Counted from the first letter of the stretch, positions 1-7,377 are shown. The stretch is 18,907 nucleotides of DNA from Candidatus Pelethomonas intestinigallinarum (GCA_018712665.1 DVGP01000036.1:1-18907); one strand, 5' to 3'. Notes: generated by a model not told the origin, from the letters alone. Program-made: numbers and translations.

Positions 1-976
1 GCTGCTCCCGGGTGATCTCGTGGACTTTCTGTCGGGGAGAGATTCCCGTGAGGTCCACGAAGGGCTCGATGAGCTTTCGGGGCAAAAGCTCATCGAAGGC
101 GTTGATAAAATCGCTGTTGGCCCGCTTGGCAAAGTCCGACAGGAGCCGGCGGTCCAGGGTCTGCTCGTCCAGGGCCGGCTTTAAGTCGATCTCCAGCCGG
201 TACCGGGCGGCGCCGAACCGCCGCATATGGGCGGAGGCGGACAGGATCAGGGGACCGCTGACGCCGAAGTGGGTGAAAAGCAGTTCCCCGAAGTCGCTGC
301 AGATCTTCTTATCATTCTCATAGACCCGGAGCCCGGCGTTGCGGAGGCTCAGTCCCTGGAGACGATGACACAGGTCCCCGGCGGCGCAAAGGGGCACCAG
401 GGAGCCTCGGGGCTCCACAACGGTGTGACCCGCGGCCTGGGCGAAGCGGTAGCCGTCGCCGGTGGAGCCGGTCAAGGGGTAGCTTACCCCGCCGGTGGCC
501 ACCACCACCCGGTCCGCCAGATAGGTGTCCCGCTCCCCCGCCACGCCCTGGAGGGCGCCATCTCGGATCAGCAGCTCCGCCGCCTTATCCCGGATGATGG
601 AGACCCCCAAACGGCGCAGCTCCTTCTCCAAAGCACCGCTGATGTCGAAGGCCCGGTCAGACACCGGGAACACCCGGTTGCCCCGCTCCGTCTTCAAAGG
701 TACGCCCAGGCCCTCAAAAAACGCCATCACATCAGCGGGAGGAAACTGTGTGAAAGCACTGTAAAGGAATTTTCCATTACGAGGTGTGTCCTGCAGGAGT
801 TCCTCCACCCCGCAGTTGTTGGTCACGTTACACCGGCCCTTTCCGGTGATATTCAGCTTCCTCCCCAGCCGCTCCATGCCCTCCAGCAGGCATACACGGG
901 CGCCCGCCCCGGCGGCGGCGATGGCGGCCATCATGCCGGCGGGGCCGCCCCCCACCACGATCACGTCAGCTCTCAT
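1..976 (-). CDS. BaiN/HI0933-family NAD(P)/FAD-dependent oxidoreductase, 3' end outside window
   Basis: A flavoprotein of the HI0933/YhiN/BaiN family, predicted cytoplasmic; members bind FAD through an N-terminal Rossmann fold and their substrates are mostly unknown. Reading the minus strand from the ATG at 976 gives 325 codons without a stop, running off the window. Residues 6-14 (IVVGGGPAG) are the dinucleotide-binding glycine motif, and residues 38-54 (GRKLNITGKGRCNVTNN) are the family signature. A second glycine-rich stretch (VVATGGVSYPLTGSTGDGY) fits the FAD-binding part of the fold. Family members are about 400 residues, so roughly the last fifth is missing. The start overlaps the end of the RpiR gene by 11 nt, which implies co-translation. 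A bile-acid role, suggested by the name BaiN, cannot be inferred from this sequence. Family assignment is firm; the reaction is unknown. Confidence 0.88.
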   Translation of the reverse strand, partial: MRADVIVVGGGPAGMMAAIAAAGAGARVCLLEGMERLGRKLNITGKGRCNVTNNCGVEELLQDTPRNGKFLYSAFTQFPPADVMAFFEGLGVPLKTERGNRVFPVSDRAFDISGALEKELRRLGVSIIRDKAAELLIRDGALQGVAGERDTYLADRVVVATGGVSYPLTGSTGDGYRFAQAAGHTVVEPRGSLVPLCAAGDLCHRLQGLSLRNAGLRVYENDKKICSDFGELLFTHFGVSGPLILSASAHMRRFGAARYRLEIDLKPALDEQTLDRRLLSDFAKRANSDFINAFDELLPRKLIEPFVDLTGISPRQKVHEITREQ

Positions 977-1832
977 CGCTTCGACCAAAGACGCCGTACT
1001 CGTCCCAGATGTTCTCCAGCCGGTCGAAGATCTGGGCGATGTCCGCGTTCTTCCGGTGGCCCGCCGCCACGATCAGGGCGTTCAGAAGACTGAAGGGAGC
1101 CACCAGGGAGTCCACGAAGGAGATCATGTCGCTGCGGGCCATCAGGGCCACTGAGGACAGGGGATACAGAGGCGAGAGCTCGCTGTCGGTGATGGACACC
1201 ACATCCGCCCCCCGGTCGTGGGCATAGCGCACCCCTTTGACGGTGGACTGGGAGTACCTCGGGAAGGAGATCCCCACCAGCACGTCTCCAGGGCCGATTC
1301 GCAGGATGCTCTCCAGAATGTCCCCGGCGCTGTTGGTGGTGACCAGCGTCACATTTTCAAAGATCAGATGGAGGTAGAAGTGCAGGTAGCCCGCCAGGAA
1401 GGAGCTGGAGCGGACCCCCAGGATGTAGATGTGCCGGGCGGACATGAGCTTGTCCACCACCGTCTCAAAGGCGGAGCGGTCGATCCCCTCGATGGCCTGG
1501 CGGATGGTGTCCATGTCCCGGTGGAGGACGGAGGCCACCACGTCGGCGCTGAACAGGGTGTCATTGGACGCTTGAATCCGCTGGATGGAGGTGAGCTTGC
1601 TGCGGACGATCTCCTGGAGGGCCCGCTGCATGGCGGGGTAACCGTCGTAGCCCAGCTGGGAGGCAAAGCGCACCACGGTGGACTCGCTGACTCCCACCAG
1701 CTTCCCCAGCTTGCTGGCGGTCATAAAGGCCGCCTTGTCGTAGTCGGACAGGATATAGGCGGCAATCCGCTTCTGCCCCTTGGACAGCTCCGGTGTGCTC
1801 GCCTGAATGGTATGTAGCACGTCCTTTGTCAT
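966..1832 (-). CDS. MurR/RpiR-family transcriptional regulator (HTH + SIS)
   Basis: A 288-aa DNA-binding regulator expected to sense a phosphorylated sugar or amino sugar. Residues 1-77 form the RpiR-type helix-turn-helix domain; the recognition part (about 37-60: ASKLGKLVGVSESTVVRFA) is canonical. Residues about 125-255 form a SIS domain, with RSSS at 141-144 in the phosphosugar-binding position. The open frame extends upstream to 2057, but that part overlaps rluB in another frame. I chose the ATG at 1832 because GGAGAGGAG lies 6 nt upstream and the family starts here. The gene lies 95 nt after rluB and overlaps the flavoprotein gene by 11 nt. No sugar transporter or sugar-catabolic gene is adjacent, so the ligand and targets cannot be guessed. 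It may regulate the downstream flavoprotein gene or act elsewhere. Confidence 0.92.
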   Translation of the reverse strand: MTKDVLHTIQASTPELSKGQKRIAAYILSDYDKAAFMTASKLGKLVGVSESTVVRFASQLGYDGYPAMQRALQEIVRSKLTSIQRIQASNDTLFSADVVASVLHRDMDTIRQAIEGIDRSAFETVVDKLMSARHIYILGVRSSSFLAGYLHFYLHLIFENVTLVTTNSAGDILESILRIGPGDVLVGISFPRYSQSTVKGVRYAHDRGADVVSITDSELSPLYPLSSVALMARSDMISFVDSLVAPFSLLNALIVAAGHRKNADIAQIFDRLENIWDEYGVFGRSDES

Positions 1833-1897
1833 AGTCAGCTCCTCTCCTGCAGGGAAATCACGGTATAGTACTTCATGCTCTTTGACGGACATTTTGT

Positions 1898-1921
1898 CGC
1901 GTTCTCGCGGAGCAAAACGCG
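1898..1921 (-). other. Inverted repeat just after the rluB stop codon
   Basis: CGCGTT at 1898-1903 pairs with AACGCG at 1916-1921, with a small CTC/GAG inner stem. It begins 7 nt downstream of the rluB stop on the minus strand. There is no clear U-tract (the following bases are ACAAAATG), so it could attenuate transcription into the RpiR gene or simply be a processing or stability hairpin. Confidence 0.3.
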
Positions 1922-1927
1922 GACAGG

Positions 1928-2635
1928 CTATCCCCGGAGCGACATGACCTCCACCGCAGTCAAAGGCCGCCAAGCCCCCGGGGCCAGATCCCCCAGGGTC
2001 AGCGCCCCCTCCCGCACACGCCGCAGGCGGCGGACCGTCAGTCCCGCCAAGGCGCACATCCGCCGGACTTGGCGGTTCAGGCCCTGGTGGATGGTAACAG
2101 AGATTACCCAGTTTTCCCGACCCCGGCGCAGAATCCGAACCTGTGCCGGGACAATGGGAGATCCGTCCTCCAGCTCGCGAAGGGCCGCCAGACGCTCATC
2201 ACAGCCATCCAGGTCACCGTTCACTGTCACATAATACTCCTTTTCCAGTTCATGGCTGGGGTGGGACAGCCGGTAAGCCAGATCCCCGTCGTTGGTCATC
2301 AGAAGCAGCCCCTCGGAGTTCATGTCCAGCCGACCCACCGGGTAGACCCGCTGGCCGCAGTCCGCCACCAGCGCCGCCACTGTGGGTCTGCCCCGCTCAT
2401 CGGAGAGGGTTGTCACATAGCCCCGGGGCTTGTTGAGCATGAGGCAGATTCTTTCCGGGGCCGCCTGGAGGGGCTTCCCATCCACCTCCACCCGGTCCCG
2501 TGCCGGGTCCGCCCGGTCCCCCAAGGAGGCGACGGCGCCATTCACCGTCACACGGCCGGCCCGGAGGTACTCCTCCGCCTGCCGGCGGGAGCACAGGCCG
2601 TGCTGGGATAGAATTTTCTGGATGCGCTCCTCCAT
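1928..2635 (-). CDS. rluB: 23S rRNA pseudouridine synthase RluB-type
   Basis: A 235-aa RsuA/RluB-family pseudouridine synthase; Bacillus RluB (YpuL) modifies 23S rRNA near position 2605 (E. coli numbering), in the peptidyl-transferase region. Residues about 4-50 are an S4 RNA-binding domain (EERIQKILSQHGLCSRRQAE). The catalytic domain follows, with motif GRLDMNSEGLLLMTNDG at 101-117; D104 is the expected catalytic aspartate. Length matches the family. I chose the ATG at 2635 because a GGGGGGAG site lies just upstream; an in-frame upstream start at 2674 would add 13 residues outside the S4 domain. It follows the carboxypeptidase gene by 49 nt, with no hairpin between, in the same order as dac...rluB in Bacillus. 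Distinguishing RluB from RluE/RluF-like paralogues rests mainly on this synteny. Confidence 0.93.
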   Translation of the reverse strand: MEERIQKILSQHGLCSRRQAEEYLRAGRVTVNGAVASLGDRADPARDRVEVDGKPLQAAPERICLMLNKPRGYVTTLSDERGRPTVAALVADCGQRVYPVGRLDMNSEGLLLMTNDGDLAYRLSHPSHELEKEYYVTVNGDLDGCDERLAALRELEDGSPIVPAQVRILRRGRENWVISVTIHQGLNRQVRRMCALAGLTVRRLRRVREGALTLGDLAPGAWRPLTAVEVMSLRG

Positions 2636-2684
2636 GGCCCTCTCCCCCCAAAAATAAAAAACAAAAGAAATCACTGTAGGATCG

Positions 2685-3776
2685 TCAGGAGAACAGCCTT
2701 TCCCAGAAGCCGGTCCCCTCCGCCCACTCTCCGTCCATAGCCGAGGGCTCGGCGGCGATCAGGTCCACGGAGGCCACCGCCTCCCCGTCCAGACGGACCA
2801 CCGCCTCCCCCACCACCTCGCCGGGCACCAAGGGGGCGGCAACCGACACCGGGACGCAGGCCTCCACCGTCAGGCGCTCCCCGTCGGCGACGGGGTATCG
2901 CAGATCCTCCTTGGCCGCAAGCGTCACGGTCTTGCTTGTCCCGCCCCGAACCAGGACAGAGGCAAGAACCTGCCCGGCGGAGACCGCCGTCTCCATATGA
3001 TAGCTGGCAAAGCCGAAATCCAGCAGCGCCATGTGGTCGTTCCAGTCGTCACCGTCGTGGAGGGTCACGCAGATCAGGGTCATACCCTCCCGCTGGGCGG
3101 CAGAGACCAGGGTGCGGCCCGCCGCCTGGGTGTAGCCGGTCTTGACCCCGAGACAGCCGTCATAGAGCCGCAGAAGTTTGTTATGATTGGTCAGATACCG
3201 CTCCCCGATGGTGATGGAGGCGGTAGAGACGATCCGGCGGAACACCTGGTTCTCCAGAGCATAGGCGGTGAGCCGGGCCATGTCGGCGGCGCTGGCGTAG
3301 TGGCCCTCGGCGTCCAGGCCGTTGGGGTTGGCGAAGTGGGAGTGGGACATTGCAAGGCGCTGGGCCATCTCGTTCATCAGCGCCACGAAGGCGTCCGCTT
3401 CCCCCGCCACGCAGTGGGCCACCGCCAGGGCGGCGTCGTTTCCGCTGGAGAGCATCAGCCCGTAGAGCAGCTCCTCCAGGGTCAGAACATCCCCCGGGGC
3501 CAGGTACATAGAGGAGCCCTCCGCCATGTCGTCCCAGGTGACGGTATACTCTGCGCGCAGGTCGCCGTGCTCAATGGCCACCACAGCGGTCATAATCTTG
3601 GTGATGCTGGCGATGAGCCGCTCCTCATCGGCGTTCTGGGCGTAAAGCACCCGGCCGCTCTCCTGCTCGATGAGCACGGCAGAGGCGGCGGAGGTGCTGA
3701 TAGCAAAGGCATTGCAAGTAAAAACACTTGCTGCTAGTATGCCGCATAAAATCTGCCGCGCCGCCTTTTTTCCCAT
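2685..3776 (-). CDS. D-alanyl-D-alanine carboxypeptidase (peptidase S11, DacF/DacB-like)
   Basis: A 363-aa exported penicillin-binding protein that removes the terminal D-Ala from peptidoglycan pentapeptides. A signal peptide occupies about residues 1-26. The three active-site motifs are intact: SITK at 57-60 (nucleophile S57), SGN at 111-113 and KTG at 212-214. Residues about 270-345 form the PBP5-type beta-rich C-terminal domain, and the chain ends in a short aromatic tail (FWERLFS) that could touch the membrane. The start at 3776 has GGAGG 7 nt upstream. Its position between gerW and rluB parallels the sporulation dacB/dacF neighbourhood of Bacillus and suggests a role in spore cortex or general wall maturation. 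It could equally be a vegetative DacA-type enzyme. A 137-nt gap upstream leaves room for its own promoter, but no convincing one was found. Confidence 0.93.
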   Translation of the reverse strand: MGKKAARQILCGILAASVFTCNAFAISTSAASAVLIEQESGRVLYAQNADEERLIASITKIMTAVVAIEHGDLRAEYTVTWDDMAEGSSMYLAPGDVLTLEELLYGLMLSSGNDAALAVAHCVAGEADAFVALMNEMAQRLAMSHSHFANPNGLDAEGHYASAADMARLTAYALENQVFRRIVSTASITIGERYLTNHNKLLRLYDGCLGVKTGYTQAAGRTLVSAAQREGMTLICVTLHDGDDWNDHMALLDFGFASYHMETAVSAGQVLASVLVRGGTSKTVTLAAKEDLRYPVADGERLTVEACVPVSVAAPLVPGEVVGEAVVRLDGEAVASVDLIAAEPSAMDGEWAEGTGFWERLFS

Positions 3777-3913
3777 AGTCCCGCCTCCTCCGCTGGATAG
3801 AGGCAGTATGCCCGGAGACGGCGGATCTCACTCCGGTGGTATTTGGAAGACGGTTAATGCATGTCATTCCGGGAAATTCATTCTCACCGCTCTTTGAAGC
3901 GCATGGCTCCGGG

Positions 3914-4330
3914 TCAGAGGGTCTCCGGGTCCACGACCTCCTCCTCAGTCGGTTTTTTCCCAATCAGATCGCGGACCTTGTCCACCAGATCCGGTACCAT
4001 CTCCACAATGCGGTCAACGGTGGTCACGGCGGGAGCCGCCACGGGCATCACCCGCACGAACCCATCCTTCACAATAAGGAAGGCCACCGGGTCGATCTTC
4101 ACGCCGGAGCCGATGCCGCCGCCCAGGTTGTCCTCCGCGGCGGCATCCTTCTTGTTGCCGAACACGGCGCCGCCCCCGCCGAAGCCCACGCTCACCCGGG
4201 AAATAGGGATCAGCGTCACGCCGTCAGGGGTACTGATGGGCTGGCCCACAATGGTGTTGGTATCCGCCATCTCTCGGGCCTTGGCCATGCACTCCTGTAT
4301 CAGCTCGCTGAGGGGATTCTTCTTATCCAT
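3914..4330 (-). CDS. gerW: GerW (YtfJ) family sporulation protein
   Basis: A 138-aa protein of the GerW/YtfJ family. In Bacillus subtilis GerW is made in the forespore and is needed for spores to respond to some germinants; its biochemical activity is unknown. The sequence shows the family pattern: an N-terminal helix, VGQPISTPDGVTLIPISRVSVGFGGGG, a glycine-rich GGGIGSG segment, VKIDPVAFLIVKDGFVRVMPV, and a C-terminal amphipathic helix. A GTG at 4336 is possible, but AAAGGAG would then be only 3 nt away. The ATG at 4330 gives 9-nt spacing and was preferred. It lies 30 nt after the DUF2953 gene; DUF2953 (YtfI) and GerW (YtfJ) are also neighbours in Bacillus, which supports both calls. Confidence 0.93.
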   Translation of the reverse strand: MDKKNPLSELIQECMAKAREMADTNTIVGQPISTPDGVTLIPISRVSVGFGGGGAVFGNKKDAAAEDNLGGGIGSGVKIDPVAFLIVKDGFVRVMPVAAPAVTTVDRIVEMVPDLVDKVRDLIGKKPTEEEVVDPETL

Positions 4331-4360
4331 GTCCACGTTCTCCTTTCCGCGGCCGCCTGA

Positions 4361-5071
4361 TCAGGCGACGCCGGCCTCTCCGGCCGTCTTCGGTTCCGTC
4401 TTTTTCTTGTTTTGGGGCTTATCCGACAGCTTCCGCAAGTTGATGAACCACCTCATGAGGCTGCCGCCGGCGCACAGGCCGATCACCAGCAGGTCCCACA
4501 GACGGAGAGAGATACCCACATCCGCGATCAGGTCCATCTCCTCCCCCTGGAAGTCCGGGAACAGGCGGATATCCTGCTCCCGAATGTGGATCACACGGTG
4601 GAGCAGGGGCAGCCCCGCCTCCAGGGCCGCCGTCAGGCGGCCATAGAGGACCGCCGTGTCCGCCGGGTCTGTTCCCGCTACCAGCACATAGACCTTCAGC
4701 GGGGCGATTCGGACCCGCCGCCCCACCCGCCTCAGGGCGCGGCCCAGAATGGGCGGCAGCGTCTCCAGCGTATAGACGAGCTGATCCCGGTTGATGGAGA
4801 AGCGTTTCTTTCCCTTCTCCCCCGCCGCTTTCGGCTCTGTCTCTTTTTTCTTCTTTTGCTTCTTTTCCCTTTTTTTCGTCTTCTCCTCTTCCAGCGGCCC
4901 GCTCTCCCCGGGCGGGTAGAGCGGGAGCCGGGCCGGTCCGAACCGGACGGCGACGCAGGCGTCCCCCCGGTCCCAGCTCACCCGGAGACGGATGGGGAGA
5001 AACAGCAGCAGGAGGACCAGCGCCAGGAGCGCCAGGGCGATCCCCAATAAGATCCTTCCCAGCAGAGCCAT
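4361..5071 (-). CDS. DUF2953 domain-containing membrane protein (YtfI-like)
   Basis: A 236-aa protein with one N-terminal membrane segment (about residues 4-26), a lysine/glutamate-rich linker (about 61-90), and a DUF2953 domain covering most of the remainder. The domain includes the family-like segment IREQDIRLFPDFQ and a second hydrophobic stretch near 190-208. Function is unknown; the family is mostly found next to gerW in spore-formers, as here. The motif TEPKxAGE occurs twice, in the linker (about 78-85) and in the lysine-rich C-terminal tail (about 225-232). The start at 5071 sits directly after a purine-rich GGGGGAG stretch. It follows scpB by 20 nt and is clearly in the operon. Confidence 0.85.
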   Translation of the reverse strand: MALLGRILLGIALALLALVLLLLFLPIRLRVSWDRGDACVAVRFGPARLPLYPPGESGPLEEEKTKKREKKQKKKKETEPKAAGEKGKKRFSINRDQLVYTLETLPPILGRALRRVGRRVRIAPLKVYVLVAGTDPADTAVLYGRLTAALEAGLPLLHRVIHIREQDIRLFPDFQGEEMDLIADVGISLRLWDLLVIGLCAGGSLMRWFINLRKLSDKPQNKKKTEPKTAGEAGVA

Positions 5072-5091
5072 CTCCCCCTCTCTCCCCTGCC

Positions 5092-5706
5092 CTACAGTTG
5101 GGTGTTCTCGTTTTCCTCCACGTTCTCCGCCGGGCTGACAGCGTCCACCAGCGTCCCGTCGTCCCCCAGCTGCAGCTGGCCCTCGGACTCCATACCCGGC
5201 AGGCTCGGCAGATCTTCCAGAGAAGTCAGATGGAAGGAGCGGAGAAAATTCTTAGTAGTCCGGTAGAGCCGGGGACGCCCCGGCACCTGAAGACGGCCGC
5301 ACTCCTCAATGAGCTTGCGCTCCACCAGAAGCCCCACAGTATAAGAGCTGTCCACTCCACGGATCTGGTCCACGTAGGCCCGGGTGGTGGGCTGGTAGTA
5401 GGCGATGATGGCCAGAACCTCCAGAGCCGGCTGGGACAGCTTGGCGGTCTTGCGGATCTCAAAGGCCCGGCGGATCATATCGGCGTACTCCGGGGCGGAG
5501 CAGAGCTGGTAGCTGTCCTCCATGCGGACCAGCCGAATGCCCCGGCGCTCAAAGGCGTAGTAGTCCCCCAGCCGCTGGAGGATCTGCTGGACGGAGAGCT
5601 TGTCCAGATCCAGAGCCAGACAGATGCGGTCAATGTGTATGGGCTCGCCGGCGGCAAAGAGAATGCCCTCCACCGCGGCGTCCAGTTCCTTGATATCCAG
5701 TGTCAT
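5092..5706 (-). CDS. scpB: Segregation and condensation protein B
   Basis: A 204-aa ScpB, the winged-helix kite subunit of the SMC-ScpAB condensin that organises and segregates the chromosome. Two tandem winged-helix domains are visible: an N-terminal one (about 9-80, AAVEGILFAAGEPIHIDRI) and a second with the diagnostic LSQPALEVLAIIAYYQPTTRAYVDQIRGVDS (about 89-120), followed by a GRPxLYRTTKNFL segment. The C-terminal 30 or so residues are acidic and probably flexible. GAGG lies 7 nt before the ATG at 5706. Only 9 nt separate it from scpA, as expected for subunits made together. Confidence 0.96.
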   Translation of the reverse strand: MTLDIKELDAAVEGILFAAGEPIHIDRICLALDLDKLSVQQILQRLGDYYAFERRGIRLVRMEDSYQLCSAPEYADMIRRAFEIRKTAKLSQPALEVLAIIAYYQPTTRAYVDQIRGVDSSYTVGLLVERKLIEECGRLQVPGRPRLYRTTKNFLRSFHLTSLEDLPSLPGMESEGQLQLGDDGTLVDAVSPAENVEENENTQL

Positions 5707-5715
5707 GGTCTAACC

Positions 5716-6495
5716 TCACAGGGAAAGGGTGTCGCCGCCCTCCCCGGTGGGGGTGACGGTGCAGTCGGAGGCGCTGCCGGCCAGGCGAATCATCCGCTTC
5801 CTGCACAGCTCCAGCACCGCCAGGAAGGTGGCCACCACCTCGCTGCGGCTGCGACTGCCCTTGAAGAGGAGGCGAAAGCTGGTGATGCCCAGGCGCTTCA
5901 AGCGTTCCAGGATCTCTCCGGCCTTGCTGGCCACGGGGTAGGGCTCCTGGCGGACCAGGGGCTCGAAGCTGGTCATGGGCGGCGGCGCCCGGCGCCGGCT
6001 TCGCTCTATGATCTCCCCCATGGCAGCCGCCAGGTCCTCCGGCGGGTGGTCGTATTCGAAGACCTTCCCCCGTTTCATGGTCTCAGGGTTTCGCAGAAAG
6101 ACGCTGCGGCCAAACTCCCCCATGGTCCCCAGTTGGGCGGTGACAGCCTTAATCTTCGTGTAGTTCTCGCTGCTGCGCCGCTCCTCCAGGGACTTGATGA
6201 GCAGGTCCATCTCGCTCTGGGCCTCCTCGTCCTCGATGGACAGAAGCATCCGGGTTTTGATGAACATGAGCTGGGCGGCCATGGTGATGAACTCGCTGGC
6301 CACCTCCAGGTCCATCCGCTGCCGCCGCTCCAGGTACTCCAGATACTGGTCCAGGATCAGGGAAATCGGAATGTCCGCAATCTCTATCTTATTTTTCGCC
6401 AGCAGGTAGAGGATCAGATCCAGGGGCCCCTCGAAGTCCTCCATTCCCTCCCGGCTGTGCACCACGCTCTGCAGCTTGTAGACAGGGCTGTCCAT
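5716..6495 (-). CDS. scpA: Segregation and condensation protein A
   Basis: A 259-aa kleisin subunit of SMC-ScpAB; it bridges the SMC head and neck and carries the ScpB dimer. The N-terminal signature FEGPLDLILYLLAKNKIEI (about 21-39) begins the SMC neck-binding helices. The middle (about 90-200) is the charged, ScpB-binding part. A C-terminal winged helix (SRSEVVATFLAVLELCRKRM, about 214-233) is expected to bind the SMC cap. About 20 extra residues precede the FEGPLD motif. The start at 6495 has GAGGTG about 7 nt upstream. It lies 15 nt downstream of the site-2 protease gene. Confidence 0.96.
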   Translation of the reverse strand: MDSPVYKLQSVVHSREGMEDFEGPLDLILYLLAKNKIEIADIPISLILDQYLEYLERRQRMDLEVASEFITMAAQLMFIKTRMLLSIEDEEAQSEMDLLIKSLEERRSSENYTKIKAVTAQLGTMGEFGRSVFLRNPETMKRGKVFEYDHPPEDLAAAMGEIIERSRRRAPPPMTSFEPLVRQEPYPVASKAGEILERLKRLGITSFRLLFKGSRSRSEVVATFLAVLELCRKRMIRLAGSASDCTVTPTGEGGDTLSL

Positions 6496-6510
6496 CCAGT
6501 CACCTCAATA

Positions 6511-7173
6511 TCAGAAAAATAGCCCCGCCATCCGCTGGTACACCACCCCAATAGCGTTGGAGAGATAGCTGCCGCCCAGGTCCAGCCACACGATGACCAG
6601 CAGAAGCAGCATGCCGAATCGCTCATAGCGCATGAGGGTGTAGTAGGCCCGCTCCGGCAGAAAGGAGAAAAGGATTTTCGACCCGTCCAGAGGCGGGATA
6701 GGCACCAGGTTGAACAGCCCCAGCCCTATACTTAAAATAGCCGTCCTCAGCAGAAAATAAAACAGCCACACCAAAAAGCCGTTCAGCGCCGCCGCGGGCA
6801 GCCCCCCGATGAGGGAGGCAAAGAACAGCGCCGCCAGGGCCAGCAAAAAATTGCTGGCCGGTCCGGCCAGGGCGGTGAGGGCCATCCCCGCCTTGGGGTT
6901 TTTGAAGTACCGCATGTCCACCGGCACGGCCTTGGCCCAGCCGAAGCCGCACAGAAACATGGACAGCAGGCCCAGCCAGTCAATGTGGTGAAGGGGATTG
7001 AAGCTCAGGCGGTGCATCCGCTTGGCCGTTGGGTCCCCCAGGGCCAGGGCCGCCAGGCCGTGGCAGGTCTCGTGGACCGTCAGGCACAGCAAAACCGCCA
7101 GCACCTGTTGGATAATATCCAACAGAGCCGACAGGTCCAAATGCTGCAGAAAATTTTGAAAGTATCCCAGCAT
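6511..7173 (-). CDS. Site-2 protease family intramembrane metalloprotease (M50)
   Basis: A 220-aa polytopic membrane protein with the minimal core of an M50 (SpoIVFB/RseP-like) zinc protease. The metal-binding HExxH motif is HETCH at 34-38, inside a membrane segment. The distal motif NLVPIPPLDG (155-164) supplies the third ligand, D163. A GPASNF motif near 104-109 is also typical. There is no PDZ or CBS domain, so it is a compact form of unknown substrate. Such genes commonly sit directly upstream of scpA in clostridia. Start at 7173 with GGAG about 6 nt upstream. As the first gene of the operon it lies about 75 nt downstream of the predicted transcription start. Confidence 0.93.
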   Translation of the reverse strand: MLGYFQNFLQHLDLSALLDIIQQVLAVLLCLTVHETCHGLAALALGDPTAKRMHRLSFNPLHHIDWLGLLSMFLCGFGWAKAVPVDMRYFKNPKAGMALTALAGPASNFLLALAALFFASLIGGLPAAALNGFLVWLFYFLLRTAILSIGLGLFNLVPIPPLDGSKILFSFLPERAYYTLMRYERFGMLLLLVIVWLDLGGSYLSNAIGVVYQRMAGLFF

Positions 7174-7254
7174 AGCCGCTCCATCCCGGTCCCCGCAGGC
7201 AGGAGACCACCCGCCTCAGGCACCCGCCCGGGCGTACAAATCACAATTAAAATC

Positions 7255-7283
7255 AGTATAACAGATTTGCCATAAGATTACAA
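7255..7283 (-). promoter_or_regulatory. Predicted sigma-A promoter of the S2P-scpAB operon
   Basis: On the minus strand TTGTAA (7278-7283) and TATACT (7255-7260) are separated by exactly 17 nt, in a locally AT-rich stretch. Transcription would start near 7248, leaving a leader of about 75 nt before the protease ATG. This is a near-consensus vegetative promoter, so the operon is probably expressed during growth and not only in sporulation. Confidence 0.75.
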
Positions 7284-7290
7284 GCACCGA

Positions 7291-7317
7291 CGCCGGAGAA
7301 TTCTTCCCGGTCCGGCG
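7291..7317. repeat. Inverted repeat between the divergent promoters
   Basis: CGCCGGA (7291-7297) and TCCGGCG (7311-7317) are perfect inverted copies around a 13-nt centre containing the palindrome AGAATTCT. It lies upstream of both divergent -35 elements. It could be a regulator site or a chance GC-rich dyad. Confidence 0.3.
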
Positions 7318-7339
7318 GGGCCCTGAGCAAACCGAAGAC

Positions 7340-7368
7340 TTGACGCAAATTTAAGAAAATCTTATAGA
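7340..7368 (+). promoter_or_regulatory. Predicted promoter of the TVP38-glycosyltransferase operon
   Basis: TTGACG (7340-7345) and TATAGA (7363-7368) are separated by 17 nt on the plus strand. The -10 element lies inside the dyad at 7355-7373, which suggests repression or other control by a DNA-binding protein. Confidence 0.65.
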
Positions 7369-7373
7369 TTTTC
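7355..7373. promoter_or_regulatory. Candidate operator: 8-bp dyad over the -10 element
   Basis: GAAAATCT (7355-7362) and AGATTTTC (7366-7373) are perfect inverted repeats around a TAT centre. The 19-bp site covers the -10 hexamer of the promoter at 7340-7368, a typical position for a repressor operator. No adjacent gene encodes an obvious cognate regulator, though the membrane XRE protein 2.1 kb downstream is a possibility. Confidence 0.5.
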
Positions 7374-7377
7374 CCGC

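Noticed and set aside
1833..2057. N-terminal extension of the RpiR regulator
   Set aside because: The extension overlaps rluB in another frame, is Gly/Pro-rich, and the downstream ATG has a strong ribosome site and matches the family start.
3777..3913. Possible sporulation-sigma promoter and CCGGAG/CTCCGG dyad before the carboxypeptidase gene
   Set aside because: GAATG- and CATTA-like boxes are present on the minus strand, but the spacing and the -10 match do not fit sigma-F/G or sigma-E consensus. The dyad has a 13-nt loop and only 6 bp.
4331..4336. GTG start for gerW
   Set aside because: The ribosome site would be only 3 nt away. The ATG 6 nt later gives normal spacing.
5098..6522. A 474-codon plus-strand open frame across scpA and scpB
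   Set aside because: It is an antisense shadow of two firmly identified genes, with biased Gln/Leu/His/Gly composition and no recognisable domain.
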